A stretch of 64,000 nucleotides of DNA, taken from positions 62,001-126,000 of the forward strand of contig JAVTVJ010001676.1 in NCBI GenBank assembly GCA_034509425.1. Reading direction: 5' to 3'. The position numbers and the translations under genes are program-made. Below are positions 1 through 12,193 of this stretch, in pieces. Below the pieces are notes generated by a model. That model searched no databases. It saw nothing but the letters and a program-made list of their open reading frames with translations, and was not told where the DNA came from. Position 1 is the stretch's first letter. Each line of letters begins with the position of its first letter. Source of the stretch: Eopsaltria australis. Taxonomy: Eukaryota > Chordata > Aves > Passeriformes > Petroicidae.

Positions 1-1334
1 CTCAGCACAGTGTGAGAAGCACAGTCTGATCTCCAAACAAACCCAGCTAAATTTACTCTGCTCCCACCCACCCTGGCGAGGACTCTTGCCACAGTTCCCT
101 CCTCACACGTCTGGGTCAGGGCTTAAATGCTCCACAAAAATTGGATTTCCATTCCACAAAGCCTTCCAAAGACATTTGGAAATTTATTTCTCCCTTCAAT
201 CTCACTGCACTGCTTTCCCTGATTTTTCCACAGCTCTGGCTCCCAGTGCCAGAAGAAGACCTTGCTTGTTTTCTGCATCACTGAGATTAAAATGTTTTGC
301 TTAAAACCCAGAATTCCAGCCCCAAAATAGAGGTTCAAGGGCTGTGCCTGTGGGGAAGCCTCAGCCAGTGCCACCAAGCAGAGCATTGAATAATCCTTGG
401 AAGTCTTTAAGCTCCATCAGAGTGGATTTGATTTTTTCCTGCCGTTGTTGTGATTGGGCCATCACCCACCCCACGGCAGCAATTGTCTCCTGATTTCCAA
501 CCTCGGTGCTGGTTTTCATCTGCTCTGAGAGCTGTTCAGCCTCTCCCTGTGGGTGTGTGGTCACTGATCCCTCTCCAGGCAGCAATCACATCCCTCTCCA
601 GCCCACATTCCATCGGAGCAGGCCGGACTCACACCTCTCCTCTCTCTCCCCATGATTGTTTCTCCAATCATTGGTCATTTGGGCAGCTCTCGGCTGCCAG
701 ATCGGGGGATTTGTTACCCCTGGTGTTTGAGGAGGAGGAGTTGCACTTCTCAGTGGTCTGAGCAGGATGTGGCTGTTTCTGTCATAAATAAATGCCTTTA
801 GATCATCTGAGCCACACTTGGAGCTCGTTGGAATCACCTGAAGTGTGGAGCTGTTTGTTGGTTCTTTACAGTCAATCAGATTTGATTTTATTAACACAAT
901 GTTTACACTAAGAGCTAGAATTAGAATGTGGCACTGGATTTCAAACTAAAAAATACTGATATAAAAGAAATGAAGATAAAATTAACATTGCTGTCCCAGA
1001 AGACACACGAGGTAGAGCTTGTGCCACGTGGTTTGTGCCCTGATGTTCATGAGGGAGGAATGGCTGGATGGGGATTGACTTCCCTGTGCCATCGGTATTC
1101 CCTGCAGGAATGTGCCCCTCATTGAGGGTGTGGCTTTGCCGTGGAAGTCAGAGAAACGGATTTGCAGGCAGAACTCCTCCAAAGAGCAGCCCCAGCTGCT
1201 TCCTGAACAACCTGTGCGGGATGGTTCTTTTTGCCCTGGAATCACACAGCTCGTGCATTTCCTCACCCACATTTCCCATCTTTCGAGGGTTTTGAGTGTC
1301 TTTTTGTTCTGAAAGCATCATTTCCACAGCACAG

Positions 1335-1556
1335 AGCCCTGATCCATGACTTAGAGAAGCTCTGGCTGCCCCTGGATCCCTGGAAGTGCCCAAGGCCAGG
1401 TTGGAAGGAGCATGGAGCACCCTGGGATAGTAGGATGTGTCCCTGCCCATGGCAGGGGTGGGATGGGATGGGATGGGATGGGATGGGATGGGATGGGATG
1501 GGATGGGATGGGATGGGATGGGATGGGATGGGATGGGATTTAAGGTCCCACTCTGC
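1335..1556 (+). mobile_element. CR1-type LINE 3' fragment, interrupted by a GGGAT expansion
   Basis: The stretch resembles the usual CR1 3' end in the sense direction: 'agaagctctggctgcccctg', then a GGATCCCTGGAAGTGCCCAAG-like segment, then CCCTGCCCATGGCAGGGG, ending near 'tttaaggtccc'. The expected short spacer between GGCAGGGG and TTTAAGGTCCC is replaced by a pentanucleotide array. Only the tail of the element is present, as is normal for 5'-truncated LINE copies. Identification is by remembered consensus, not alignment. Confidence 0.7.
1457..1540 (+). repeat. (GGGAT)n microsatellite, about 16 units
   Basis: A nearly perfect run of the pentamer TGGGA/GGGAT lies inside the CR1 tail. It keeps frames open on both strands (GWDGM on +, HPIPS on -), which produces spurious ORFs. 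Confidence 0.95.
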
Positions 1557-1727
1557 CACCCAGCACTTTCCCAATTGGATCTTTCCTGCATTGCTTCCCC
1601 TAAAGCAGGAATTTCTCCTTGTGCTTGAAGATTTCATAAATACCCGCTCTGGTTTATCTGGCACTGAACAGCTCCTGCTCCCTGGTGAGCAGCTCCCAGC
1701 TAAAGGTTACACTCAGCTCGTGCAAGG

Positions 1728-1830
1728 AAGAGTCACAGAATCCCAGGATCACCGAGGCTGGAAAAGACCTCCAAGATGGAGTCCAGCCTGGGACTGATCC
1801 CCACCTTGCCAACTCATGAGGCGACCCAGT
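1728..1830 (-). mobile_element. CR1-type LINE 3' end fragment
   Basis: The segment reads 'cacagaatcccaggatcacc', 'gctggaaaagacctccaag', 'gagtccagcctgggactgat'. This is the reverse complement of a CR1 3' terminus, whose sense strand ends in an ATTCTRTGATTC-type repeat. It is short and diverged. Confidence 0.65.
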
Positions 1831-4800
1831 GTCATTTTCCATTTCTCCTCTTCGTTTGCTCGTTCATTCACAGCTAAATCCTCCTTATAGTGGGAAATCC
1901 TAAGAACCTTCACTTACAGGGCAATATAAACTACTGGAGAAGAGTCGGATGTCCTAACGTAGTAGGATTTTACAAATCCACAGAGGATTTTCTGCTCAAT
2001 AAAAGAAATAAAATTACAGAACTATCTGGTTTTTTTCATCTTCCAGCATGCAAATGCTGCAGTTCTGAATATCACATTAAAACATTGCCCAAATCCCTCT
2101 TTTAATTTCCAGAGGACCTCACATCTGGCAGCAACTTGTAAAACATTGCAGAATATTCTGGAAAAAAATAAAAGTGTCAAATCTTCATCTTCTGCTAGGA
2201 TGGGACTTAGCAGAAGTATTCTGGAACAGACTGAGTTATGTTTTCTTCGAGCAAGTAATTGCCTTCGTGTCTCGTAATACGAACCACTACAGATGATGTT
2301 CCTCCCCTGGATCCACGTTTCTATCCCAATAAGCTCCTCATTTTGAAGAGATGTGTCAGGTTTCACGTCTTGCATGGCAGCTGCAGCTCTCTCAGTCGTT
2401 GTTATTAAGGAATATTTGCACACGTTGCCATCTCTGTCAGTTTAGACAATTTTTTGTGCAATTCTGCAGAACAATTTCCCTCCCTGGATCTCTGCACGCG
2501 TCGGGAAGGCTCCGCTGATTGAGCTCAGCAAGTGGCACTTTTGGGCCGCCAATTTCTTCTCAGGAAATCAGGAGTTTCACAGAAAATTCGGGGCTTTGTT
2601 TTGAAAAAGTTCATTGTTGCTGTAGGCCCGCTCTGTTTTATTTCAGCCAAGCAGACGCTCCCTGGCTTGTTGGGATCGATGAGTGAGGGGATATATTGGG
2701 AAGTGGTGTGGGTTTGAAGTGGGATTTGCTTTGATATTTCTGTGCAAATCCATGTGATGGCTCACTGACTCATACAGCTGAAAATAGGTGCTGATATCAA
2801 GCCCAGAATCCTCCACAGATTTTTTTCCCCCCCCCTTTTCTTGCTTAGTTAGCTGCTCTTCCAAAAAATTCAGGTCATTATTCAAATCTGTGCTTAGATT
2901 AAAACTCCAGATAGCATCACTCTTACTCATTGATGAATCACACTGGAGCAAATTTTGGTCCTACTGAACTCACTCCGTGTTGCCTTAGTCATAAGTTTGT
3001 TTGGCAAATCACATGTCACGCTGGAATTAAGCACTTGCTTAAATAAGATACCTTTAAAATACATTCAGGGAAGTTTGCACATTAGATTTATATAGATAAG
3101 ATTTCTATTGCAAACTTGTCAAAGCAAAAGCAGGCAATGAAAAATTCTGTTAAATCTGAGTGAAAACACGGATTTATGTTGTCAGCAGCAGACCTAAAGG
3201 GATTGCCGGACACGCATCAAATTAAACTTGTTTTCTAAAGTCAGTTTATAAATTCATTTTACATATTGGCTTTTGGGAGGCTTTGGAGCAGCAAACTCCC
3301 CCTGGGTGTAGTGATGGCACCACCACCCACAGGCTCGGTGTCACCACAGCCTCTGCTCTGCCACTGCTGACACCAACTCGACCTTTCCCAAAGAATTTAT
3401 TCTGCTGGATTCCTGTGCCAATATCAAATTTGCACTGAATCTTTTAAAGTGACACCATATGGCTCTTTACATTAACAAGGCCATTTTTTCCTGAATGAGG
3501 ATAACAGGAATTTACTGGAATTATAATTTAAAAGCTAAATGCAAAATAGGCAATGTAAATAAAAATGTTTCAAAAAACAGTTAGAACAAAACAGCTGTGA
3601 AATTATATTGAATGGAAGGGCAGGAACTGAGGTGGGGATGGTTATGATAAATTATAGATTATCAATCATGTGGCAGATGGAAAAGGGGTTGGTTGGATGC
3701 ATCCGTAGCTGCAGTTCCTCCCTGTCTCATGCAGGACCATCCCAGTGAAATGAACCCTATCAGCACTGACACCTTACAGGTATGGCTAAAAGAGGGGAAA
3801 AACAGGAATTCAGTATACTCCAAGCATGGCCTGAATGATGATGTGTCCGTGGGAATTGGCCAAATGCAGAGATGAGATTGGCAAATTGCAATTTGGCAAA
3901 TTGCAGCCAAACCACAGCAGGAGCCATGGGAACAATGATCATCCAATCTCCTGGTGCTGCAGCAGCCAAGGGCTCCACTCCCATCCCGAGCTGGGGAGAA
4001 GGAAAAGCTCTGGAGGTGCTGGTGAAACAGCCCCAGCTCTCCCACAGGAATGGAGAGCTGAGAGCTCAGGAAATGGAGAGCTCCATGGTGTGCCAAGACC
4101 TTGTTGTGGTTGTCCTGTCACAGGGAGAACCTGTTCCTTTCCAGCTGCTAATGGAGCAGAACAAAAGCTGCCATTAAAGAGGTGCCAGCAGGAAAGGAAA
4201 GCTGGGCATGGAACCACAGCTTCCCAGGTTAGAATATATTCATGTGTCCCAGGTGAGGTGAGGTCACTGTTTGCTCAACTTGGTACCTTACAAGTGGAGT
4301 TTGGATAATCCAGGCAGGTTGGGATTACAACTCGCAGCTTTATGGATCATTTTCCTCCAAAGGATTAACCTGTGGCTTCAGGAAAAGCTCACAAAATATC
4401 TGTGTGTTTAAGAGAATTGTGCAAAGAAATTCATTAACAACCAACCACCAGATACTTGGGGGAAAATGGGAATGGATTAATTTGGGCTCTGTGAAAACCC
4501 ACCTATTGTCCTGGCATTTTTTTTTTCAATTGAAGAATGGAACTCTGATGCAATTTTCCTATTATATAATGGCATTATTTCCCACTCCTTTATTTCTCCT
4601 TTGTTTCCAAGAATGATTAATTAGTGACACAACTCAGGTACCTGCAGAAACATTACCAAACCCAGCCATTCTTTTGTCTTGGAAGATTTTTTTCCTATAC
4701 CTGGCAGAGCCAGAAGCGCCAATGTCCTTTTTTTATAATCTCACAGGATTATTTAGGATTTCAGGGTTAGAAATTCCCATCACGCCTGTGCCATTCCCTG

Positions 4801-4997
4801 ATTTTCCTATGGGATGTCTGTGCAGGCTCCACAGAAATGGTCCCACGGGGTTTGGGCACCTCTTCAGTTCTCCTGGAAGTTTTCTGCTCCTCTCTGCACT
4901 GGCTCTCCCATAAATCCTGCCTCTTCCCAAGGAGCTGGGCTTCTGGAAGCTGAGTGTTTGCAGTGCCCTGAGAGCCACAAATATTCCACAAATATTC

Positions 4998-5262
4998 CAG
5001 AATCACGGAATCAATTTGATTGGAAAAGACCTCTGAGATCACTGAGTCCAACCTATGACTGATCACCACCTTGTCAAGAGTGACATCCAGCCTTTCCTTA
5101 ACACCTCCAGGGATGAGGACTCCAAACCTCCCTGGGCAGCCCCTTCCAATGTCCAATCACCCTTTCTGTGAAGAATTTGTCCTCATGTCCAACCTAAACT
5201 TCTCCTGGAGCAGTTTAAGACTCTGTCCTCTCATCCTGTCACTACCTTGAGTAAACCATGAT
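4998..5262 (-). mobile_element. CR1-type LINE 3' fragment
   Basis: Starts with 'ccagaatcacggaatcaa' and continues 'ttggaaaagacctctgag', 'cactgagtccaacctatgac', 'aacacctccagggatgagga', 'ctccctgggcagccccttcc', 'tttctgtgaagaatttgtcc' and 'ctgtcctctcatcctgtcac'. These blocks are in the right order for a minus-strand CR1 3' region of roughly 260 bp. Confidence 0.8.
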
Positions 5263-5489
5263 TTTCATTTTCAAGCTTCCAAAGCTCACATGTGAAAACT
5301 GAGGTTTGAAGGAATCACAATTCCTTCACTTTCAGCAGTGCCCTCTTGCCCTGCTGCTCTATCTGTGCCCACAATTCAGTTCCCACTTTTCACTCTTTTC
5401 TTCCTATTTTTTCCCTAGTGATGTTCTGAGGAATTTTATGAGCAGCTCCTGCCCTGTCCATGCTCTGGTCTGGGACATGAGGACCACAC

Positions 5490-5700
5490 AATTCCAGTGA
5501 TCCAGGGGCAGCCACAGCTTCTCTGGGCACCCTGTGCCAGGCCCTCCCCACCCTCACAGGGACAATTCCTTCCCCAGATCCCACCTATTCCTGCCTCCTG
5601 GCAGTGAGAAGCCATTCCCTGTATCCTGTCACTCCAGACCTTCATCCAAAGTCCCTCTCCAGCTTCCAAAACAAACTCACTGCTCCCCTCTCCACTGAGT
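5490..5700 (-). mobile_element. CR1-type LINE fragment, a different subfamily from the previous copy
   Basis: Blocks 'gatccaggggcagccacagc', 'ttctctgggcaccctgtgcc', 'gtatcctgtcactccagacc' and 'aaagtccctctccagctt' follow CR1 order on the minus strand. The extreme 3' end (GAATC tail) is missing, so the copy is broken at both ends. Confidence 0.75.
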
Positions 5701-6817
5701 TTTCTAACCCAAAGCACAAGAGAAGCAGCTGGATTTGCCAAGGGGCAAAGCTCTCCCCTCTTTTCAGGGATCATTGTGGAATCTTTATTATTTGAGAAGG
5801 AATTCCTGAGGTGCTGAGGAAGGAAGAGCTGCTGTGAAGGTGTGACTGTGCTGGAGCAGCTGCTCAGAGCACCGTGTGTTTATGGAGATTGATTCCACGT
5901 GAAGCACAGATCTCAACGAGTGGCAATGGAAGTGGGAATTCTGCATCAGCTTTGCTGTGACTGATGTCTGCATAGTAAAAGTGCCTTTTTTTTGTACTAC
6001 ATCTTAAAAATCCCTCTGACAAGGGAGTACAGGAAAGAGAAGCTTGAATACATCTTTAAATCTGCATGTTGATTGCATAACTCCCCAGGACAGCTCAAAA
6101 CTTCCTTTTGTTATTACAAATGTGTGCACAGAGCACTGCAAACGCTGTCCCCACTCCTCACTGCCAACGAAACACTTTCATTTTCCTTTTGACTCTCCTT
6201 GCAGCCCAGCAAATATTTGTGTTTCTTGAGGCACAGCAACGTTGCTGAGAGATTCTGGTTTTGCTGTGATGGCTTTGGGCCCCATTTTGCAGGAAAGGGG
6301 GGAATTACAGAGCACACGGTGACACTGCTCCCATCCAAGGGACAAAAAGATCCCCTCTCATTTACATCACAGGCAGATAAAAGGAAAATCTTCCTTTCGA
6401 GGGAAACATCTCCTGACTCCAATTGGCACCAGCAATTTGGGACAGGGGAATTGCTTCCAGGAGTGAGACCTGGGTTATTTCTGCACAGCAGGAAATGGTT
6501 CTGCCCCAGCTGGGGATGAGCACTGGGGAGATTTTTGGGGTTTTCGTGGTTTTCTCTGCATGGAACATTAAATATCCCCACTCCAGTGGGTGCTGCCATT
6601 CCAGTACAAAGCAACAGCATCAACCTCAGGGCAAGGTGGGCAGGGAAAATGTTGCCATTATGAATCAGAAAGAAAGATTGTTCTATCCAGGCCATTAATC
6701 CAAAAGGCAGCAATGTCAAGGGGGGTTTCTTGGGTTTTTTTAGGTGAGCTTTTAGGTGGCTTTTATTCTTATGAAAGGTACTCTTGGTGTATTTCCTAAT
6801 TTCCTACTTCTATCCAG

Positions 6818-6908
6818 TGGAAGGTGTTGCAGCCCATGGAATGAGGTTGGAATTAGATGACCTTTAAGGTCCCTTCCAACCCAAACCATTCTGGGATTTT
6901 ATGATTTT
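6818..6908 (+). mobile_element. CR1-type LINE 3' terminus
   Basis: 'ttggaattagatgacctt', 'taaggtcccttccaaccc' and 'aaaccattctgggattttat' match the sense-strand 3' terminus of CR1. Only the last 90 bp or so are retained. Confidence 0.8.
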
Positions 6909-9900
6909 ACAGGTGCCTGAGAATTAATTTTTAGACAGCAGCCCCACTTCTACCCTTGTGCTGAAATCCAGCAGAGCTACAGAGCTCTGAGGACCAAAGG
7001 AAGCATCTCTCACTTCTGGGGCAGAGCTTTCCAGAGTCCCCTTTATGGCAGGTCCTTCACTCTGCTTTCTGAAATCTGAATAAAAATAAAAACAGTTTGC
7101 AAAGCTCCCTGACTTTATCAATATTTTAAGCTGCAGGATGGGGTTTAAGTTTTTGACACAAGCTGGGGAGTTCCCAGCTCCTCAAAACACATTGATTTTA
7201 AAAAAAAATTAAAAAAATATCTTGTGTTTGCATCTTGAGGTGTGAGATTTTGGGATAAGTTTGCATACATTTGTAAACTTTGTTTTCATGATTTTTCTCT
7301 ATTTTTTTCTAAATGACAGTTGAAATCTCTCTAAATTTTTAAATCTTTCTACTCTTATTTTCCAAAGTTAAAGGGCACAAATACCACCCTTGTTATGTAC
7401 TGATTTTAACAATATTTTCCTAGTTCCAGTCATCATTATTATTTTCTTCACATTGTGAAGTTACCTTTCTCCTGGTGGTAAAACCCCAGATTCCTGTGGG
7501 TTTGAGCTGCACTCGTGCAGGTGCACTTGATGATTCCAAACCTGGTTTCATATCTGCATTATTGTGAACTCACTTGTTGAATTGGGTTGTAAAAGAGCCC
7601 AGCCAAGAGTAGATTTATCTTTTGAGTCAGAATCCAAGATTTTCTACCACAGGAAACAGCTGCAGCAGGTTCATTTAAAGAGCTGCCGGTGCCTGTGGTA
7701 ACCTCCACACACAAAGCACAATTCCCTTTCATTTGGAACCTATTTCTTGACACAAATAGTTTTGATATAAAACTCTCAAATCAGGAGCTTCCTGCTGCTT
7801 TTCATCATCATCCCTTCCTGCTGCAATTTGGGGAATCTGCTATTTTCATAGCTGCACTTTTATTTCGTTTTATTTGCCATTGAGCTCAAGATTTTAACTC
7901 CATTTTCAACTTTCATAATTTTCATTCAGAGCTTTAAATCTCCCAGGAAGCTGCTCCATACTCAGATTTCAGGGTTTGGCTGATAGGTTTGGGTGACCTT
8001 AGAGGTGAAAATGCACAGCTCCCTAAACTCTTGGAATAACTGGGAATAGAAATGGTTGGGAATGATCCATTAACTCTGAGCATTAGGCGCTAAGCATTGC
8101 TGGCTACTTCGATCAAGCTCTTTTTTTCCTGACAAAACCCCCTTTGAAATGAATAGGACAGAGGTTCCTTTCACTTCAATCGGAGTTCTCAGACACGGGG
8201 AGAAAGAAGGACTTCATAACCTTTAAAAAGCCTCCCCTCGCCCATTCATGGATCTCCTGGAAAGCTCAGCATTTCCCTCGTGCTGGAGTTACTAAGCCAG
8301 CTCCTGGATACTTCCAGGCTTCCTCCTAGCGAGGATTTGCTCAAACATGAGATCAAACCCCTCTGGAAAGAGCTGGAATCCGGGATTTACAACGGCAGGA
8401 GCAGCAACACCGGGAAAATTTGGTGGTGGGGATTGCCAGGATCACTTTCCTTCTTGCACCTCCTGAGCCTGCACCTGGCACTCTGCAGATGATTCTTTGT
8501 ACACTTCATATCTTGATTATTTGTGTGTATTTACAGTCATCAACACCCAAAAAAATCCAGTTCTCTTTTAATACCTTGAATGAAGGTTTTGGACACCCAG
8601 CCCCGTGCCTGGGCAGGGGTCATTATAACTTCTGGAATCTCTGTTTCTGCATTCTTTGAGCCTTTTTTTTTTTAAACTACTTTCTGTACTTGTAAGGTAA
8701 CAACAGACAGAGTAAAGAAGTGGTAAATGCTCCTGCTGTACAGTGTTACAATGATGTACACTGAGATAATCATCCTTAAGTGATGCTTCTGCTTGGGGAA
8801 TATTAATGCAGTGAGAAATGAACTATTAGGGGGAAAAAATCCCCAAAACAACAAATAAACAGGATAAATCTGCAAAAAGACCTCCAGAAATACCCCAGGC
8901 TTTAGGCAGCTAGGGTGAGAACAAGGATTCCTTGTGTTAAATGTCACTATGGAGAAGCAGAACCAAAAGCAAGGATGTGATACAGTCCCTGAGCCTACAC
9001 AGCTCTGACATTTCCACTGATATATATGTTCAAATAAAATCTGAGGATTTTTTGTCTATTCAGTGTTCCAATGTGAATATTTAATTCAATTACCTCTTGA
9101 AGATGAGTCAGAACTCAGCTATTGAACAAATAATTTCATTTGGGACATTGTTTCCTTGATTTGTGCACGAAAAGTAAATGATTTCATCTACAGGTGAGTT
9201 ACAGCTCATAATTTTTTTTTACAGCTAAAATTCTTCAGAAAACCCATAATATTTTACAAGAGGATGAGATCAGATTATGAGCTTAAGAGATGGATGGTTC
9301 TGGCTTAAAGCTAAACTAATGTAAGCTGAAACTTTAGTTCTGCCCATACTCAGTTCTGTGCATTGGCTTTTTTTGACTGCATAAAAAAAACCCCTTCTGT
9401 ATCCTACAGGGCATCATTTTTTAAAAAATTGCATTGCTTGTAGAAATAAAATAATGGGATGAGTTTAGGACTAAGAGCCACCTGGAGGGTAAATATGTTT
9501 CATTCTTGTACTTTTTTTTTTATTTAAGCAGTGAGAAAGAGCAGAACATGCACACAAAGGGAAAAGATTATTATTATCTATTGTTCAGCTGTGCTGACTG
9601 AAAGGGGAAAAACTCTTAGAGCAGTGAGTAAAATGCCTGCTTCTTGCAGAAGCAGAAAGGGGAAAGTTGTGGTGTATTTTAACTACTTGAGGAAGTGGAT
9701 TCAGGGGCACCAAACCCATCTGGGGTGTGGGAAGTTTGGCTGCTCCTAAAACGGGGCTGAATTATAAATTCTAAGCTAAACCATACAAATTTTAAATATT
9801 TACCTGCTCATTCTAATCTAAGAATTGTCTACCTTCAGAAATAAAAATATTGGAAGGGAATTATAAATAACTGCAGTCTAACACAGTTTTGTTCATTTTC

Positions 9901-10635
9901 TCATATCTTCAAAGCTTCACTTGCTCACATCACTGAACACTTACCTGATGCTTTCATAGCAGTAGCCAATATAATTTCCAGATCTCTTTCCCAAGCTAAT
10001 TTGGGTTTATGGCTGATGAACACAATGTTCTTGCTGCTTCTTTTTCCCTCCTGTGTATTCCTGTGCTTGTTTCATCTTCCTTCTCTCTCTCTCTCTCTCC
10101 CCCTCTCTCTAGCTGACACAATTCTTTATTCTTCGTTTTGTAAATCATGTGTTTGTCACCAACAGCAGTTGTGTTTGCTGTACAAAATCAGGTAAATAAA
10201 ATAACAGGTAAATAAAAAGCACAACAGGTAACTAAAAATGAAAGGCAATTCAGAGACGGAACCTATCTTTTTCTAAATAAAAAAAAAAAAAAGAAAGGAA
10301 ATGAGGTACAGTTGGCACAGTGATCCAAACAGTGAAGTTTGGAGTAAGAGTTTCAGTTTGTTTCAGAAGGTGACACTGACAGCTCCTGTGGGAGCTCTAA
10401 GGTGGAGGTGAGAGAAGCAGCTGCCTGGTCTCAGGGTGTCAAAATAAAATGGAAGTGAGGAGATATTTGAGGTACTAAAGGTCTTTGATGAAGGGTTTTG
10501 CAGACTAATGTCAGCTCATGCAGGAAACTCTGAATGGGCAGAGGACTGAGGCTCTGTCCAGGTGAGAATTTGGGATTACTAAGGTCCAAGTTGCAGGACA
10601 TGGCTCTTGGTGGAAAGAGCGATGAAGGAGTTTGG

Positions 10636-10848
10636 TAAACGGAAATATAAGGAGTTCCACCTCAGCATGAGGAAGAACTTTCCATGAGGGTGGCAGAGGA
10701 CAGGAACAGGTACCCAGGGAGAGCATGGAGTCTCCAGAGTCATTCCAAACCCACCTGAACGCCTTCCTGTGTCACCTGCAACTGGTGACCCTGGATGGTC
10801 TCCAGAGGTCTCTTCCAACCCTAAATATTCTGTGATTCTGTGGGGAGA
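10636..10848 (+). mobile_element. CR1-type LINE 3' fragment
   Basis: Sense-strand CR1 blocks appear in order: 'aaggagttccacctcagc', 'atgaggaagaactttcc', 'ggtggcagaggacaggaaca', 'gagcatggagtctccag', 'aacccacctgaacgccttcc', 'tctcttccaaccctaaat' and the terminal 'attctgtgattctgtg'. This is one of the clearest CR1 copies in the window and sits about 140 bp upstream of the GGGGACAC minisatellite. Confidence 0.85.
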
Positions 10849-10989
10849 AAATTAAAATAACCGTGCAGGCAGAAGTTTGTGTCTGAAATGTGGGTTTGTG
10901 TCAACCCTGCTGACGTTTGTGTGGCTGGAACACTTAAAGCCCACACTGACCAACATTCTCTCCTCTGAGGAGAGGAACCCGCTGGTTTG

Positions 10990-11660
10990 TCCAGAGTGGG
11001 GACATTGTGGGGACACTATGGGGACATGGGCAACATTATCAAGAGGTAGTGGAGACATTTTGGGGACAGAGTGGGGACACGGTGGGGAGACATTGGGGAC
11101 ACAACGGGAACATTGTGGATGCTGTAGGGGAAACGGTGGGGACACTGTGGGGGAGACAGGGAGGACACTATGGGGACACGGCAGGGACAATGTGGGACAC
11201 AGTGGGGACACTGTGGGGACACTGTGGGGGAAACGGCAGGGACTTTGTGGGGACACTGTGAGGAGACAGCGGGAACCCAACCGGGACACAGTGGGGATAT
11301 AGTGGGGAGACATTGGGAAGACACTGTGGGGACAATATAGGGACACTGTGGAGAGACAGTGGAGAAACTGTGGGGACAGCGTGGGGGCACGGCAGGGAAA
11401 CAGCGGGGACACTGCGGGGACATTGCAGGGGCATTGTAGGGACACTGTGGGCACACTTTGGGCACCTGGAGGGGACACAGCAGGGACACTGTGGGGACAC
11501 TCTGGCTACCCGGTGGGAACACTGCAGGCACATTGTGGGTACACTTTGGGCACCCGGTGGGAACAGTGCAGGGACACTGCGGGGACACTTTGGGCACCTG
11601 GAGGGGACACTGCAGGGGACACTTTGGGCACTCGGCGGGGACACTGCGCTCACTCCGCTC
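10990..11660 (+). repeat. G-rich GGGGACAC-type minisatellite upstream of EPC2
   Basis: About 670 bp of degenerate short units built on 'gtggggacactgtggggaca' with variants such as 'gggcacctggaggggacac'. The base unit is close to 10-15 bp with irregular higher-order spacing. GGGG runs recur every 7-15 nt on the + strand. The array ends at the start of the EPC2 CpG island. It keeps frames open on both strands, so the ORFs here (CPHSVPTVSP-type repeats on -) are not genes. Confidence 0.9.
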
Positions 11661-11803
11661 GTCCGGCGCTCTCCGCTCCCGCCCGGTCTCGCCGCCCCCC
11701 TCAGGCTCCCTGAGGCTCCCTCAGCCTCCCGCCCTCGGCTGCGCGCGCAGCGCCGCTCCCGCCGCGCGGGCTGCCGGGAGGGCCGAGCGGCTGTGGTTAA
11801 TGT

Positions 11804-11813
11804 CCGCCATGTT
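11804..11813 (+). promoter_or_regulatory. YY1-type motif in the EPC2 promoter
   Basis: CCGCCATGTT matches the YY1 core CCGCCATnTT exactly and lies on the sense strand about 230 bp upstream of the start codon. A second exact match, CCGCCATCTT, is at 12371-12380 in the first part of intron 1. In CpG-island promoters such sites commonly lie just downstream of the transcription start. Binding is inferred. Confidence 0.5.
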
Positions 11814-11859
11814 TGCCATGGCGCAGGGAGCGGACCGAGCGAGCCCGGCGCGGATCTAG
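11809..11859 (+). other. Upstream ORF in the EPC2 5' UTR (16 codons plus stop)
   Basis: An ATG inside the YY1-type motif (gccATGt) opens MFAMAQGADRASPARI followed by TAG. A second in-frame ATG at 11818 has a better context (gccATGg). The uORF ends 181 bp before the EPC2 start, so re-initiation is possible. It matters only if transcription starts upstream of 11809, which I cannot show. Confidence 0.4.
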
Positions 11860-12040
11860 GGCTGCGGGGCGTGCGCTGCGGGCTACGGGCGGCCCCGCCG
11901 GGAGCTGCGCCGGGGCGGCGGGACCCTCCATGGTGGCGCGGGCGCGGCGCGGGAGCGGCTGGGAGGCGGCGGCGAGGCCGCACTGAAGGCCCCCCCCCCC
12001 CGCCCGCCCGGCCCCGGGGTGTTATTGTGAGGGGGAGACA

Positions 12041-12193
12041 ATGAGCAAACTCTCCTTCCGCGCCCGGGCGCTAGACGCCGCCAAACCGCTGCCCATCTAC
12101 CGCGGCAAGGACATGCCCGACCTCAACGACTGCGTCTCCATCAACCGGGCCGTGCCGCAGATGCCCACGGGGATGGAGAAGGAGGAAGAATCG
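12041..12193 (+). CDS. EPC2: EPC2 coding exon 1
   Basis: Encodes residues 1-51, from MSKLSFRARALDAAKPLPIY to PQMPTGMEKEEES. It ends in phase 0 at TCG before donor gtaagg. The frame stays open into intron 1 for another 260 codons only because the CpG island lacks stops; that extension is not protein. Confidence 0.97.

Larger units (their letters stand above)
1..10985. other. Intergenic region upstream of EPC2, no gene supported
   Basis: About 11 kb of mostly unique, moderately AT-rich sequence. All reading frames are short and none resembles a protein I recognise. There is no splice-flanked exon series and no RNA gene that I can see. What can be supported are CR1 retroposon pieces (listed separately), a GGGAT microsatellite, a TC run near 10080-10110 and an A-run near 10279-10292. 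In other vertebrates the next gene upstream of EPC2 is MBD5, but no MBD5 coding exon is recognisable here, so its end must lie outside the window. Confidence 0.6.

Noticed and set aside
8280..8492. 70-codon ORF with LELLSQLLDTSRLPPSEDLL
   Set aside because: Looks mildly protein-like but no family recognised, no flanking splice sites, and a size expected by chance.
1..10985. 3' end of MBD5
   Set aside because: Expected upstream neighbour by synteny, but no coding exon or terminal sequence of it is recognisable. It is probably outside the window.
10852..11983. Minus- and plus-strand ORFs of 120-271 codons
   Set aside because: They are translations of the GGGGACAC array (VPTVSPQCP and GTLWGH patterns) plus the CpG island. 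No domain, no exon structure.
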